Shown piece by piece: positions 23,201 to 42,081 of a DNA stretch of 64,000 nucleotides. The DNA is from Chondrilla cf. caribensis (taxonomy: Eukaryota > Porifera > Demospongiae > Chondrillida > Chondrillidae). Made by a program: the position numbers and the translations under genes. The DNA lies in contig OZ026566.1 in NCBI GenBank assembly GCA_964020155.1, positions 4,405,151 through 4,469,150 on the forward strand, read 5' to 3'. A model generated the notes under the pieces. That model had not been told where the DNA came from. It made no database searches and was given only the letters and a program-made list of their open reading frames with translations. Position 1 is the first letter of the stretch; every line of letters starts with the position of its first letter.

Positions 23201-24103
23201 CCCGGGATCATGTCAGCAGTAAGACCTTCAGCCATGAGATCCTTCTTGAAGCAGTCGTAGTGATGCCATCTTGGTACGAGGTACATTCCCATGCTGCCTT
23301 GGTCAGGGTCTGGTTCCTCCATCCTAGCAACTCTGAGAACTCCCTAACAAGAAACAATATGACACCATGGAAACCATTATACCATCACCATGTATACTAT
23401 CACAATGAATATCATCGCTATGGATACCGTCACCATGGATATCACTACTGGAAAACTTTCACCATGACTACTATCACTATGGATACTATTACCATGGATA
23501 CAATTATATAACATAATGGACAGCACCCAATAATGGATCCTGTTTGCCAGGTAGGGATCGGGCAACTTACCTTGTCGATTTGATGAAAGCACTTCCTGCA
23601 GGTGCTGCGATTGGACTTGGCATATTCCACTTGAAAATCGTTATTCTGCTCTATGGATTTAGCAGTGGAGCTACTGCCACTCCCCTTCTTGCCACTTCCA
23701 CCAGTCCCCTTCCCCGATATGGACTCCTTGATCTTCTCCTGGTCCTCCCAACGTAATCCATGGAATCCACCCACATCTACAGTCGACCCAGGCACAAACT
23801 TCTTGAAGAAGCAGGCATAGTGGTACCAGTGGGGGATCTAGTTCAAAGAACAGAGGCAAAACCTTAAGAACGTACACTGTACACACAAACTACTATGACA
23901 TGAAAATCCGAATGCACATTTAAGTACGGATCAACAAGGACCGTACAAAAGTTACTGACTTTCCCGTCAAAATTAGGAGCTTGGACCATTCTGGCGATCC
24001 TGAGGGACTCCTTTGAGATGGTATTCTTGCAGGCCTTACACGATGACCTGTTGGACTTGGCGTATTCGGCCTTATAAGGAATGTCGTGTTCTTCCTCGGC
24101 CAT
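15924..24103 (-). CDS. PARP1: Poly(ADP-ribose) polymerase 1
   Basis: About 20 exons. Zn1: exon 23960-24103 ([28 protein letters not shown]). Zn1 end plus Zn2 start: 23571-23837 ([27 protein letters not shown]). Zn2 end: 23131-23344 (WHHYDCF). Zn3/PADR1: about 21870-22740 ([38 protein letters not shown]). BRCT: about 20870-21010 ([20 protein letters not shown]). WGR: about 19870-20055. Helical regulatory domain: about 18450-19240. Catalytic ART: 16914-17320 ([36 protein letters not shown]), 16355-16480, and last exon [20 protein letters not shown] to stop 15924. The H-Y-E triad is intact (His in LLWHGS, Tyr in GVYFAD, Glu in LLYNEY). A nuclear DNA-break sensor that makes poly(ADP-ribose). Its start is 149 bp from divergent ARMT1. 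Introns are unusually rich in tandem repeats. Confidence 0.97.
16123..16353. repeat. 230-bp homopurine (GA)n/(GGGA)n tract in the last PARP1 intron
   Basis: Purine-only on the + strand: (GA)n, then blocks of GGGAGGGAGG, then (GA)n again, a near mirror arrangement. In the PARP1 transcript it is a (CU)n polypyrimidine run upstream of the final acceptor. Such tracts can adopt H-DNA. Confidence 0.95.
16530..16632. repeat. (CA)n/CATGCA-rich microsatellite at a PARP1 donor
   Basis: In the transcript the exon ending ...ACTAAAG at 16633 is followed by GTGTGTTTGTGTG, then ATGCATG-containing variants and a pure (GT)n block. Confidence 0.9.
17613..17641. repeat. Short perfect inverted repeat, possible minimal transposon relic
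   Basis: TACAGTGGGAC, 7-bp spacer CCCTATA, GTCCCACTGTA: 11-bp arms, 29 bp total, TA at both ends. The TACAGTGG start resembles the ends of the PAN2-intron MITE at 31591-31769. Confidence 0.55.
17795..17880. repeat. CATGTACACA-type tandem repeat in a PARP1 intron
   Basis: Repeats of ACATGTACAC with a period of about 10, containing self-complementary TGTACA. Confidence 0.8.
18114..18430. repeat. 62-bp minisatellite, five copies, in a PARP1 intron
   Basis: The unit starts GATGAAAAGTAAACAAGTAT and ends CAACACGTACA. Copies start near 18115, 18177, 18239, 18301 and 18364, the last one shortened. The array starts about 23 nt after the donor of the exon ending near 18454. Confidence 0.93.
18745..18992. 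repeat. (CA)n with interspersed CAGA units, PARP1 intron
   Basis: About 250 bp of AC repeat interrupted by regularly placed CAGACACAGACA blocks. TG-type on the transcribed strand. The tract begins about 25 nt after a normal GTAAGT donor. Confidence 0.95.
20143..20226. repeat. (CA)n microsatellite beginning at a PARP1 5' splice site
   Basis: The exon ends ...CCCCACAG at 20227 and the intron begins GTGTGTGTGT. The intron is about 170 bp. Confidence 0.95.
20628..20830. repeat. 25-bp minisatellite, about 8 copies, PARP1 intron
   Basis: The unit reads CACCACATCACTGTTGACAC plus ACCAA. The copies are nearly identical. Confidence 0.92.
21166..21416. repeat. 18-bp minisatellite, about 14 copies, PARP1 intron
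   Basis: The unit is ACCAACCAGGGCTGCAGG with C/G and T/A variants. Being a multiple of three it is open on the minus strand and gives a spurious PAALVGA-type ORF. The array starts about 25 nt after the donor of the BRCT-linker exon. Confidence 0.93.
22015..22310. repeat. 37-bp minisatellite, about 8 copies, PARP1 intron
   Basis: The unit comprises AACTACAGTAGCACACACCT and CACACTAGCACACG(G/T)C. Confidence 0.9.
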
Positions 24104-24252
24104 AGTAGACTACACGTGATTAGATTCAATCCAACAGCGAGGATGATCCGATGATCAAAGCTAGGAACAACCCACTTACCAGTTCTCCCGCTCAGAGAGC
24201 GCGTTTTACTGGCCAATCAGAACCGTTGAGGATCAGCTGATGAGGGAAAAAA
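24104..24252. promoter_or_regulatory. Putative bidirectional promoter, PARP1 / ARMT1
   Basis: 149 bp lie between the PARP1 ATG (24103, -) and the ARMT1 ATG (24253, +). It contains CACGTG-like ACACGTGA near 24110 and GGCCAATCAG (CCAAT box) near 24211. No TATA box was seen. Confidence 0.55.
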
Positions 24253-25324
24253 ATGGCAGATCACAACAGCGTGGATGCTGTGGAATGCACCCCTATTTAT
24301 CCAGTGAAGAGAAGGGTTTCTGGGCAGTATGAGGGGTGAGATGGTGGAATAGCAGTACTTAAGTTCGCTGTTTCTCTATTGAACGGATTGTATGACATCA
24401 GCTCGTTATTTACCTCATTATATCAAGAATTCGTGTTTTGATCGGATTTTTAACTATCTGCAAGGAAATTGATATCCTGACGAGGACGAATGGATGCCTT
24501 CCTCCAATCCACCCACTATCCATTTGATACTAATTTGGTATAAGTGCTGTTTAGATGTTTATTCCCATCCACTCCATAGTTCCCACTCTATCATCTGTGA
24601 CTGTACTGCTGCTCTTTGTTGTCATGTTATAGGACTTTTGCCTACACCACTGTGAAGGATCGGATGGTGCGTGTACTGACCCAGGTGATAGACACCATGA
24701 ACAAGCAGGCAGATGTGGAATCCATAGAAGACAAAAATGTTGGTTGAACTTCAGGTCACTTGAGTGTGTTGTTGATTGAATGTGGGATATCCATCCTTTG
24801 TAGACTAGAAGTGAGGACCTCAAATCAGTCATTGGTCAGTTGTCAGAGTTGAGGTACCAGATGCAGCGTGATAAGCCCCTCCCACAGCTTCAATCAGGAG
24901 ATGACAGACTCTACTGGGATCAGGTGTGTATACAAACATCCCCATCACACACATCTCTATCACGCACATCCCCATCACACACATCTCCATCACACATACC
25001 CCATCACACACATCTCCATCACACACATCCCATCACACACCCCCCATCACACACATCCTCATTACAGACATCCCCATCACACACATCCCCTTCACACACA
25101 TCCCCATCACACCGTCACGTGTTTACATGTGTGTAATGTTAGTTCATTCTGTTGTGTGGTTGTGATTGTCTTGCTGTTTCATTCAAAGGTGATTGAAGTG
25201 TACTCCAAGAAGAATGGGAAACCACCTTCTTGGTTTTCTGCTTCCTGGTTGTTCGTGGAATGTTTCATGTACAGAAAGATATTTGATGTTCTGCAAATGA
25301 GGTGAGCCCGAAAAGATGACAGCA

Positions 25325-25371
<47 letters not shown>

Positions 25372-26627
25372 AACAAACACACTCATAACACACTAGCACA
25401 AACACAATATTTTATTGTTGATTCCTTTGTCTATCCATTTATTCGTAGTGTCTTTTTCAAAGACTTTGATCCTTTCAAGATTCAGAAAACAGAATCCTTT
25501 TCCCGGTACGAAGAGCAAGCTGGCTCTCTTGCCAAATTCTTGAATGCCTTGTCCTTGAAGAAACTAGGAGCAGCTGATGCTGAGCAGAAATTCCTACACA
25601 TGATCTTGGTTAGTGGTGTCCATTTATGTTGTTTTCATGTTTGCGTATTTGCATGTATGCCTGTGTACATATTTGCATGTATGCATGTGGATCCATCTCA
25701 ATTAGGCTTGAATGATGTTCTGTGTGCATGTGTACATATTTGCATGTGTGCACGTATACATGTTTGCATGTGTGCTTGTGTACCTATATCCACTACTGTC
25801 GTAAGTATAGAGCCACATGAATGGTGTCTCAACCATACTCCGTGCTGCTTCTTCTCCAGATCAGCTTGTGGGGCAACAAGACTGACCTGTCCATGATAGC
25901 AACCCAGGATAACTACAATGCTACTCAAGACATGAGCTCACTTGGGGCGGAAACAACCAAAGAAGTGGACAGACTGCTCGCGAATGTCCTCAGTAACCAT
26001 AGCAACGAAGTGTATGGCATACTGAAGGATGGTGTGTGCCCACAGGTTGACTTTGTTCTGGACAATGCAGGTTTTGAACTTTTCACAGATCTCTGCTTTG
26101 GTGAATTTCTGGTTCATTTCGGCTTTGCGAAGAGAATCATCTTCCATTGCAAGCAGTTGCCATGGTTTGTGTCTGACGCCTCTGTTGTGGACTTCATGTG
26201 GCTGATAGATCAACTCAGTTGCCATGCCAATGCAGATTTATCCCGTCTTGGAAAAACATGGAAAAGTCGCATCTCTGAAGGTACATGGAAGGTGGTGGAT
26301 CACCCATTTTGGACTCTACCTCACGAATATGCCAAAATGAAAGATATTGCTTCAGATTTGTATCAAGAGCTTTCAAAAAGCTCTCTTGTGTTCTTCAAAG
26401 GGGACCTCAACTATCGGAAACTGGTTTCAGACAGGAATTGGCCTTACACTGCTCCCTTTTCAGAGGTACTAGAGGGATTCCAGCCCACCAACCTGTGTGC
26501 ACTGCGCACCTTGAAGGCAGACCTAGTGGGGGGTCTCCCACCTGGTGCGGCCAAGATAGCTGCCTCAAAGGACAAAGATTGGCTGGTATCTGGACAGTTT
26601 GGAGTTGTCCAATGTTACCGTTCTTAA
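24253..26627 (+). CDS. ARMT1: ARMT1-like DUF89 family protein (damage-control phosphatase / acidic residue methyltransferase 1)
   Basis: Exon 1 is 24253-24335 (MADHNSVDAVECTPIYPVKR..GQYEG) and exon 2 begins at 24633 (TFAYTTVKDRMVRVLTQVID). Later exons: 24807-24921 (SEDLKSVIGQLSELRYQMQR), 25189-25300 (WFSASWLFVECFMYRKIFDV), 25449-25608, and a long last exon 25860-26627. DUF89 motifs are intact: VDFVLDNAGFELFTDL, WFVSDASVVDF, FWTLPHEY and FFKGDLNYRKL. The Asp and Asn residues in DNAGFEL and KGDLNYRK are the metal/phosphate site in the family. Human ARMT1 was reported as a PCNA-directed carboxyl methyltransferase and later studied as a metal-dependent phosphatase, so its biochemical role is disputed. 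Divergent from PARP1. Confidence 0.94.
24940..25112. repeat. CACATC(C/T)CCATCA tandem repeat in an ARMT1 intron
   Basis: Degenerate 12-18 bp units over about 170 bp. A separate (CA)n tract occupies about 25328-25372 in the next intron. Confidence 0.85.
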
Positions 26628-26902
26628 TTATCATGGAATTGTGATATAATTGTAATTTGAATTGAAAATTGACATTGTCAAATTATGCCTGGTACAATGA
26701 GTACATACACATATATGCTGCTAGACGAAGTAGTATGCATGTGTACTGCTGGATAAGGTCATAGTTAAACCAGTAAATAATAGTCCTATTTGCCTACAAA
26801 TTGTATAACAGATATTTGATTTCCTGTGACATCATAATTTCATTGTAAATTTTCAGTTGATGATCAAAATTGAACAGAATATAAAAATTAAGAGAAGTTC
26901 AG
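26628..26902. other. Convergent 3' spacer ARMT1 / YIPF5
   Basis: 275 bp of AT-rich sequence serving as 3' flank for both convergent genes. Nothing else seen. Confidence 0.5.
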
Positions 26903-28146
<1,244 letters not shown>

Positions 28147-28241
28147 TGTCCTTGAAGCGATAGTATACGCACAATGAGATCAAAAATTACGGGAAAATGC
28201 GGAATATATTCACTGTGTAAAAAATAATGTCGAGTTGAGTG

Positions 28242-35821
<7,580 letters not shown>

Positions 35822-36052
35822 CTCGAAGAACTCTGGAGCATAAGAAATAAAAATGGCGTTCAAGGGACTTCCCCATGTAAAATGTTGCGCGCGATGAGAG
35901 CGCGGATCATGAACGAACTGAGCGTGACGGCTGTACCAGTTTCTGAGCGTCCTCGCGCTTCCGCTCCATTATAACTGATAGAAATATCATAGACCCGACT
36001 GTCTGTTATCCAAAATACGTTGAAGCAAGTACAGCTAAAGCCAGTTCCAACT
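35822..36052. promoter_or_regulatory. Putative bidirectional promoter, PAN2 / BK channel
   Basis: 231 bp between divergent starts. It contains a CpG-rich segment (GTTGCGCGCGATGAGAGCGC, about 35883-35902). An upstream PAN2 leader exon could also lie here. Confidence 0.45.
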
Positions 36053-38850
36053 ATGACCGCGACTAACTCATCTTGCTTTCCATGGCTGCCGCCTTTCTAC
36101 CAAAGTCACTGGTGGACCTATCTCGGTATATCTTTAATTATTTACGTGATAGGGCTCATTTTCACGGCTTTAACACAAGCAGCTTGGAAAATTCTGAAGT
36201 CTTACGGTTGTACGGGTCCTCGCAGCATGAGTTGCATCGACGTCTTAGTCAGATACGCGGGAGAGAGGAGCCGATTTTCTATCGTTCTCGAATGTCTGAC
36301 TTTCGTGCTGAACGGAGCTTACCTGTGCCTTTATGTGGTCAGAACGTACTACGGGATCGTGACCTCTCTGGACAGCAATGTAGTGCTAGTGCTACTTGCA
36401 GTGGAGGCTTGCTTATCAGTTTTGCTGTTCATATCTCTCATCGTCCGCGTAATCCAGACCACCAACCCACTGCTAGCATGGTTTTCGTACTTCACCATAG
36501 TGGACGTTCTGACCCTTCCTCATCCTTTCGTCTCTTTTGTCTTCACTTGTGACTGGGTTGGGCTGAGAAACCTACGTTTTCTTTCACTGAACGGCATCAA
36601 GAAGATCCTCGTCCAACTTCGAATTATCCACTCTTCCTTAGTGGCTGATGCTGTCTCTTTGTTGGTCACCTTCATAACTATCTGGTTGGCTTCAGCAGGG
36701 ATGGTCTATCTCCTTGAAGTATCTGGTGATCCATGGGACAATTTCTCCAATGCCCAAAGTGGATACTATCTGGAATATGTGTACTTTGCCATGACAACCA
36801 TGACAACTGTGGGATATGGTGACATCTCTCCCGTTACTGCATTCGGTCGTGTCTTTGTGACTTTCTTCATGATTGCCGGTCTAGCACTATTTGCTCTTGC
36901 CCTTGGTCCAATCACAGACTACCTAGCTGCGGATAAGAAATATTACACTTGGTATTCTGTAGACCCCACCCGCCCACACATAGTTGTGTGTGGTGATATG
37001 GATCGTAATCGCATGAACCACATCCTCGACGACTTCCTCCATCCAGATCGTGTGTCCGTGTTTGAAAGACCAGACATTGTGTTTCTGATGAATAGCTTCC
37101 CTTCAGCAGACACTAAACAGGTCATCCAGAGTCACTTTCCTCATGCTTTTTATCTGATTGGGAGCATGTTCAGATTACAGGATCTCAACAGAGTTCAACT
37201 CCGCCATGCAGCCGCTTGTGTCATAATGACGGATACCACACTCAGGGATCAAGAGGATTCTGATGGCACAGCAATCATGAGGTACATTGCTGTGAAAAAC
37301 TACAGTCAGGATGTGAGGGTCATCATGCAGGTGTCAAAGGTGAAGGAGTTTGTGTGTGGGTGGGTGTGAGGAAGAGAGAGAAAATGCGTGTGATTTTGTT
37401 CGATTGAATTGATACAATGAAGATGTAGCACTCCTCATGCATGGACATCATACTGTTTTCCTCTTTGTAGATTCCTACTTCTATTAAATTGAAAGAACTC
37501 CCTATTTGGAATCCTGAGAAGGATTTGGTGTTTTGTGTCAACGAGTGGCGCTTAGGGTGGCTTTCAGCAGCCTGTTATTGTCCCGGCCTGTCTACAGTGC
37601 TGGGGAATCTAATCTGCCCTGTCTCACTCCCGAAAAGGATACTGTCTCCACAGAAACCTAACCTGTACTTGGAGGGAGCTTCTCTTGAAATCTACTGCAC
37701 CGAACTGCCACATATTCTGACCACCAGAGAGGCTAGGGAAGTGATCCTTGTATGTCGAACTGTGTGTGATCTGACGCTCATTGCAGTTGAAGTTAATGGA
37801 GAGCTGAACACCAACCCTGCATCTTTGGGTGATGAGGTCCTCCATCCCCACACTGTGGGATACTTTATTGCTGAAAATAGCAAGGATTTGGATGAACTGA
37901 AAAGGTTGACCGATGCTTTGATACAAGGTGTAGTCTCAGATTCCTTCTCCCGGCGTTCGTCTGAAATTTGGTTGCGTGCTCCTAGAAGAGAAGAATTTGA
38001 GATGTCCACTGTGGCACCAAAAACTCGAATCCCTCCTTTGCCAGCCACCTCAAGACGATCCCTCCCAGTAGATCTGAAAGACCACTATGTTCTTTGCTTG
38101 TTTACAAACAGGGAATCCCCAGTCATCGATCTAACCCCATTCAGCCAGCCTTTGTTGCAGACATCAGAAGACTATCTCATTGTGTTGGCTCAGGCAGACT
38201 ATGCAAAGAAGTTGGCCAATACTGATGCAGTACAGAAATTTGGCAATATTCATGTTGTGGTTGGCTCTCCACTGGACATGTCCTGCCTGGAACAGGCACA
38301 AGTGTCCAAGTGCAAGCACTGTGCTCTGTTGACCGTCAGCACAGATGAGAAGATTGATGAATTAGCTCTTACTGACAAAAGAGCTCTATTGTGCTTACGA
38401 TTGCTGGAAGGAATGCAGCACGAAAGTGGAGGATCGGTCCCTTTTGTGGTGGAGTTACTGGAAGAAGAAAACGTACAGTTTGTGTACCTGGATGATGAAG
38501 ACGAAGGCATTGAACAAGTGCAGCTCTCCACTCCCTATTCTCGTGGAAGTGTGGTTACCATGGGGATGGTGGATCTTCTGTTGGCCACTAGTTTCTACAA
38601 TGCCCAAAGTACCAAAATTGTCCAGACCTTGTTGAAGAATCCCTCGATATCGAAGATCCCCATCACAGACCTTCCGAGCCATGTTTCAACCTTCATGGAT
38701 GCCTTTGAGCACATCCTCTCCAAAGGTAACATCTGTATAGGAATAATGCGTTTGGCGGATGAGAATGCTCCCAACAGCTTCTACCCCATTACTGCACCAA
38801 AGTCATTTTTACTTTTGGAACCTTCAGATCTGCTCCTAATTCTCAAATAA
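36053..38850 (+). CDS. BK-type (Slo1-like) potassium channel alpha subunit, copy 1
   Basis: Two exons, 36053-37339 and 37471-38850, joined in phase 0 (IMQVSK|IPTSIKLKELPIWN), about 888 residues. Order: S0 (GISLIIYVIGLIFTALTQAA), S1-S4, pore with TMTTVGYGD, S6, RCK1 (RPHIVVCGDMDRNRM...), RCK2 (DHYVLCLFTNRESPVIDLTP), and a calcium-bowl-like acidic run NVQFVYLDDEDEGIEQ aligned to the BK bowl. S4 reads GLRNLRFLSLNGIKKILVQL. Against vertebrate BK, the third S4 arginine (R213) is Ser. Known family role: K+ efflux gated by Ca2+ and voltage at the plasma membrane. The ATG at 36053 was chosen because upstream extension has only a TTG. Copy 2 lies 7.4 kb downstream. Confidence 0.93.
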
Positions 38851-39117
38851 GACATGCATCATGAACAAATGATTCTCATAAAATAGCAATATTTCTAGCA
38901 ATTATTATTAACAGTATATATGATTATATTTAATCCATTCTAGATTAATTTCCATGAAACTACTGTGAATAACATCATCTTCGTTGATTGGTACGCGAAG
39001 AGGGCGCCTTATAATATTAGATTTTGCCACTGCAGTGTCACATTGTATCATTATTGCTCGCGATATACTCGCGTCTTCCCGTTATCCTGACACGCGGGAG
39101 TGATCACGTGCTCACTA
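38778..39117 (+). repeat. 340-bp direct repeat, upstream member (end of BK exon 2 plus 3' flank)
   Basis: Starts in TTCTACCCCATTACTGCACC of the last BK exon, passes through the stop at 38850 and about 265 bp of 3' flank. It recurs nearly unchanged at 45892-46231. The only clear differences are near the end (CCTGACACGCGGG versus CCCGGGACGTGGG). Confidence 0.95.
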
Positions 39118-39314
39118 TACACGTACACGGACGTCTCGTTATTCGTCTCGTTATGGACAGACATCCCTCCCAATGAATATTATTAAATTCTGTATGAATA
39201 TCATGAATTATCGATACTATGAATTTCATTATTATACTTAATATTCTCAAATAATTTGATTGATTGATTGATTGAATAGTAGCATGTCAAAACCTTAAGT
39301 ACTGCATTTACAGA

Positions 39315-39773
39315 GTGCATTCGTATTTGACCTATGATGTATCACGTGCTAGCAATCAGCCTTTATGATCAGCGTGTATATGTAACACACAAGAGAGTCT
39401 TTATAGGATGTTCTCAACACACTCCTTGACCTAGTACACTCCTTCTGATAACAAAAAAGATGCATTTTGATGTCGACCAAACATTCTCCCCAGTGCACAT
39501 ATGCCACATATAATAAAATGTATGTACTTTTGTATGTATATAAGTGTAATATGCCTTGTGGTGATCACCTGAGCAATTTGACATTTCTTTGCTGGTCACC
39601 AAGGGCTAGCCAGTGTCCGTGCTAAACTCACCAACACAATTTGGGAAGAATTGAGATTGTCCTGAGTGCACTATAAGCCTTGTGGTGACAAGCAAAAAAT
39701 GTCATTTTTTTGGTTTGTCACCATGGCCTCTCCTGTGTACACGTGATGCATCATAGGTCAAATACAAATGCAC
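39315..39773. mobile_element. MITE-like element, probable source of the adjacent satellite
   Basis: The 34-bp left end (GTGCATTCGTATTTGACCTA...) and the right end read inward (GTGCATTTGTATTTGACCTA...) match except at about two positions. The interior 39415-39740 is homologous to the ~360-bp satellite unit, and a second partial unit follows at 39774-40005. No ORF was found. Confidence 0.72.
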
Positions 39774-40005
39774 AGACACACTCCTTGACCTAGTACAGTC
39801 CTTCTGATAACAAAAAGATGTATTTTGATGTCAACCAAAAATTCTCCCCAGTGCCCATATACCACATATAATAAAATGTATGTACTTTTGTATGTATATA
39901 AGTGTTATATACCTTGTGGTGATCACCTGAATTGGACAATTCTTCGCTGGTCACCAAGGGCTAGCCAGTGTCCGTGCTAAACTCACCAACACAATTTCGG
40001 ACAGG

Positions 40006-40770
40006 TCAGCAGTGTCCACTGAAGTAGTTGCATTGTTGTGAACATATTTTTAACTCTCCAGAGGTACTTCTCCAAACTGTTTAGTAGGACAGTATTGAAG
40101 GACCGAGGTGAGAGGTTCAATAGGGACTTTCCTGTAGCTGGTATGTAAAATGTGAATGCTCTGCTCTTGCCTTCCTGCAGGTCTTCTCCAAACACTTCCA
40201 GAGAAATATCACAGTTCTTTGCATTGACAGTAATAAGAATTGAGAACTTTTGAATTTACCATTCTACTTATTAATAAAATGCAAAAAGTTGATTCAGTCA
40301 TATTATTCCACAGTTGAAATTCTTGCAAACATACGTAAGTGTTCCAAACTGATAAAGGTGACTGACATACTTTCATTTTGAAACCTTTTGGCTTTGTAAA
40401 ATGTCAAATTCAACTACATGTGGGACAATCAACATCTTGATTTTAACGCCTTAACATCAATACAGGACCCACCCCTTTACACATTCACAGGAAATACCCA
40501 TTCCCTCTGTTCTAATTGACTGTCACTTAGGTTAAGTTGGGTATACTTATTTAGGCCATAGATACTCGTTATTGACAATTAAAATAAACACATAATTACA
40601 TAATAAATATTAGTTAAAACGGTAGCACGTGGGTGTAGCAATAGCTTTCACTCTTTCCAACCTTATGTTGTCCATAATTTGTTCAAGTATCAAAATACTA
40701 TTATTATAATGATCACATTAATGAAATGAAGAAATTGTCGGATTTGTAATTAATAAAAAAGTCACCCACT
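40006..40770. other. Inter-paralogue non-coding stretch
   Basis: No assigned gene. A minus-strand open stretch at about 40020-40195 (reads FGEDLQEGKSRAFTFYIPAT) looks coding-derived but belongs to no family I recognise and may be a gene fragment. Confidence 0.3.
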
Positions 40771-41046
40771 CAGGGTCAAAGACACCTATATATGTAGAGC
40801 TTTACAGGGACTTTCCACAGAGACTGTGTACTTGCGTCATTCCACAAATGCAGAAGACACTATTCTAGCTGGGAGGTCAGCCGCGAGTCCCAAAGCTCCC
40901 CCCTACGGTTCTTTGTAGAGAGTATTGCGACTGACCACCAGGAAGTGAGCTATTTTTTTTCAGAGAAAAAAACCGTCCTATTGAGGATTCGAACCCGCGA
41001 CCTGGAGCCTAGAGTCGTGTCACCTGACCAACCGGCTACCGTGACC
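40771..41046 (-). mobile_element. tRNA-derived SINE candidate
   Basis: On the minus strand from 41046 there is an A-box-like TAGCCGGTTGG (41028-41038) and a perfect B-box GGTTCGAATCC (40985-40995), 43 bp apart start to start. The T-stem and acceptor pairing is poor, so it is not a functional tRNA. A non-tRNA body with T/A runs follows for about 200 bp; its 3' limit is uncertain. Confidence 0.6.
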
Positions 41047-41339
41047 TATCTATTTTAGTATTATTATCTGCGCTATTTAAAGTTGCCCTCAATGTTCAAT
41101 TCGGAGAATAGGCCACCCACAGGCACTCGAATCACTTGATCGTCTCTAATAGGTTTAGAAGAACCTTCGGTGAAGATTTAAACTTCGTTGAAGTCTTTGC
41201 GCTCAAATTCTAGCCCAAATCCTAATTGTCGGCGTTTTGAAATCGGCCATTTTGTTCGCACAATATAAATAATATAAATTCACTGTGGTAGTTACGCGTA
41301 GGAATGCATATTATATGATGTTGATATGATATACTCGAA

Positions 41340-41803
41340 GATGGTGGAGCTACGTAGCTCGTAGCTACGGCAAGAGAGCTTTACAAAGTCTTCTGTTTCA
41401 TACCATAAAACCCGAGGGTATGTAAAGTTTTCCTGCATTCCAGACTGTATGTGCATTATTGCTTTCCTGTGATAGAAACTTCGTCGGAGAATGCGCGAAC
41501 ACTGTAAGGGACATAGCAGTATTCCTCTGCAAAGTGAAGATATTACCAAATTGCATCTTCGAGGTGTGTTTGTGTAGGGTATGGGTTGAGGTATATTAAC
41601 TGATAGAATATGTTTACTTGCTTTGTGTTCAGTTTTGAAGTAGTGCAGATCATTCATGACAAGATACTGGACATGACTGGTAGTAACCAGTGAGTACATC
41701 ATTATGTGATCCACTGTGATTATCATACTCAAGTATTACATCTGCTCTCAGAGTACCACTTGTTCTGGTGGGAAACAAGACAGACCTCCACATGCAAAAT
41801 TAA
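41340..41803 (+). pseudogene. Truncated RHEB-like small GTPase fragment
   Basis: The exon 41633-41689 after acceptor TGTTCAG reads FEVVQIIHDKILDMTGSNQ. It splices in phase (CA|A) to 41752-41803, VPLVLVGNKTDLHMQN then stop. This is the RHEB region ending at the G4 motif (NKxD). Upstream sequence (41340-41575) shows only weak, frame-broken resemblance to the P-loop and switch region (RSYGKRALQ; HSSIPLQSEDI). Everything after DLHM, including the G5 motif and CAAX end, is missing. It sits just upstream of the satellite. A real gene with an unusual short isoform is less likely. Confidence 0.6.
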
Positions 41804-42081
41804 TAGTTCTGTGTAGCACTACAAACACACACATCAAAATAGAACTATTGCCAGTACCTGTTTTACAATAATCTATTATCACAATGTCAACACAATAAGT
41901 TATATTATGTGTACCAAATCTAGCACACCGCATTATGCTACGATGGGTCAGGTATTTAGGTACGTATCTCGTCGACTGGCACACACCATTTTGTATTTCC
42001 CACCGGTGTCATAGGTGTCAGTGACCCTCCTTCCCCTCTGACACCAGCATGGCCGTCTTCTCAGGAAGTTTGAGAAATACG

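Noticed and set aside
36073..36552. 159-codon alternative-frame ORF inside BK exon 1 (and its counterpart at 46535)
   Set aside because: Shadow frame of strongly conserved channel sequence; no homology of its own.
40975..41046. Functional tRNA gene
   Set aside because: The boxes are good but T-stem and acceptor pairing fail, and no clear anticodon stem is formed; a SINE head fits better.
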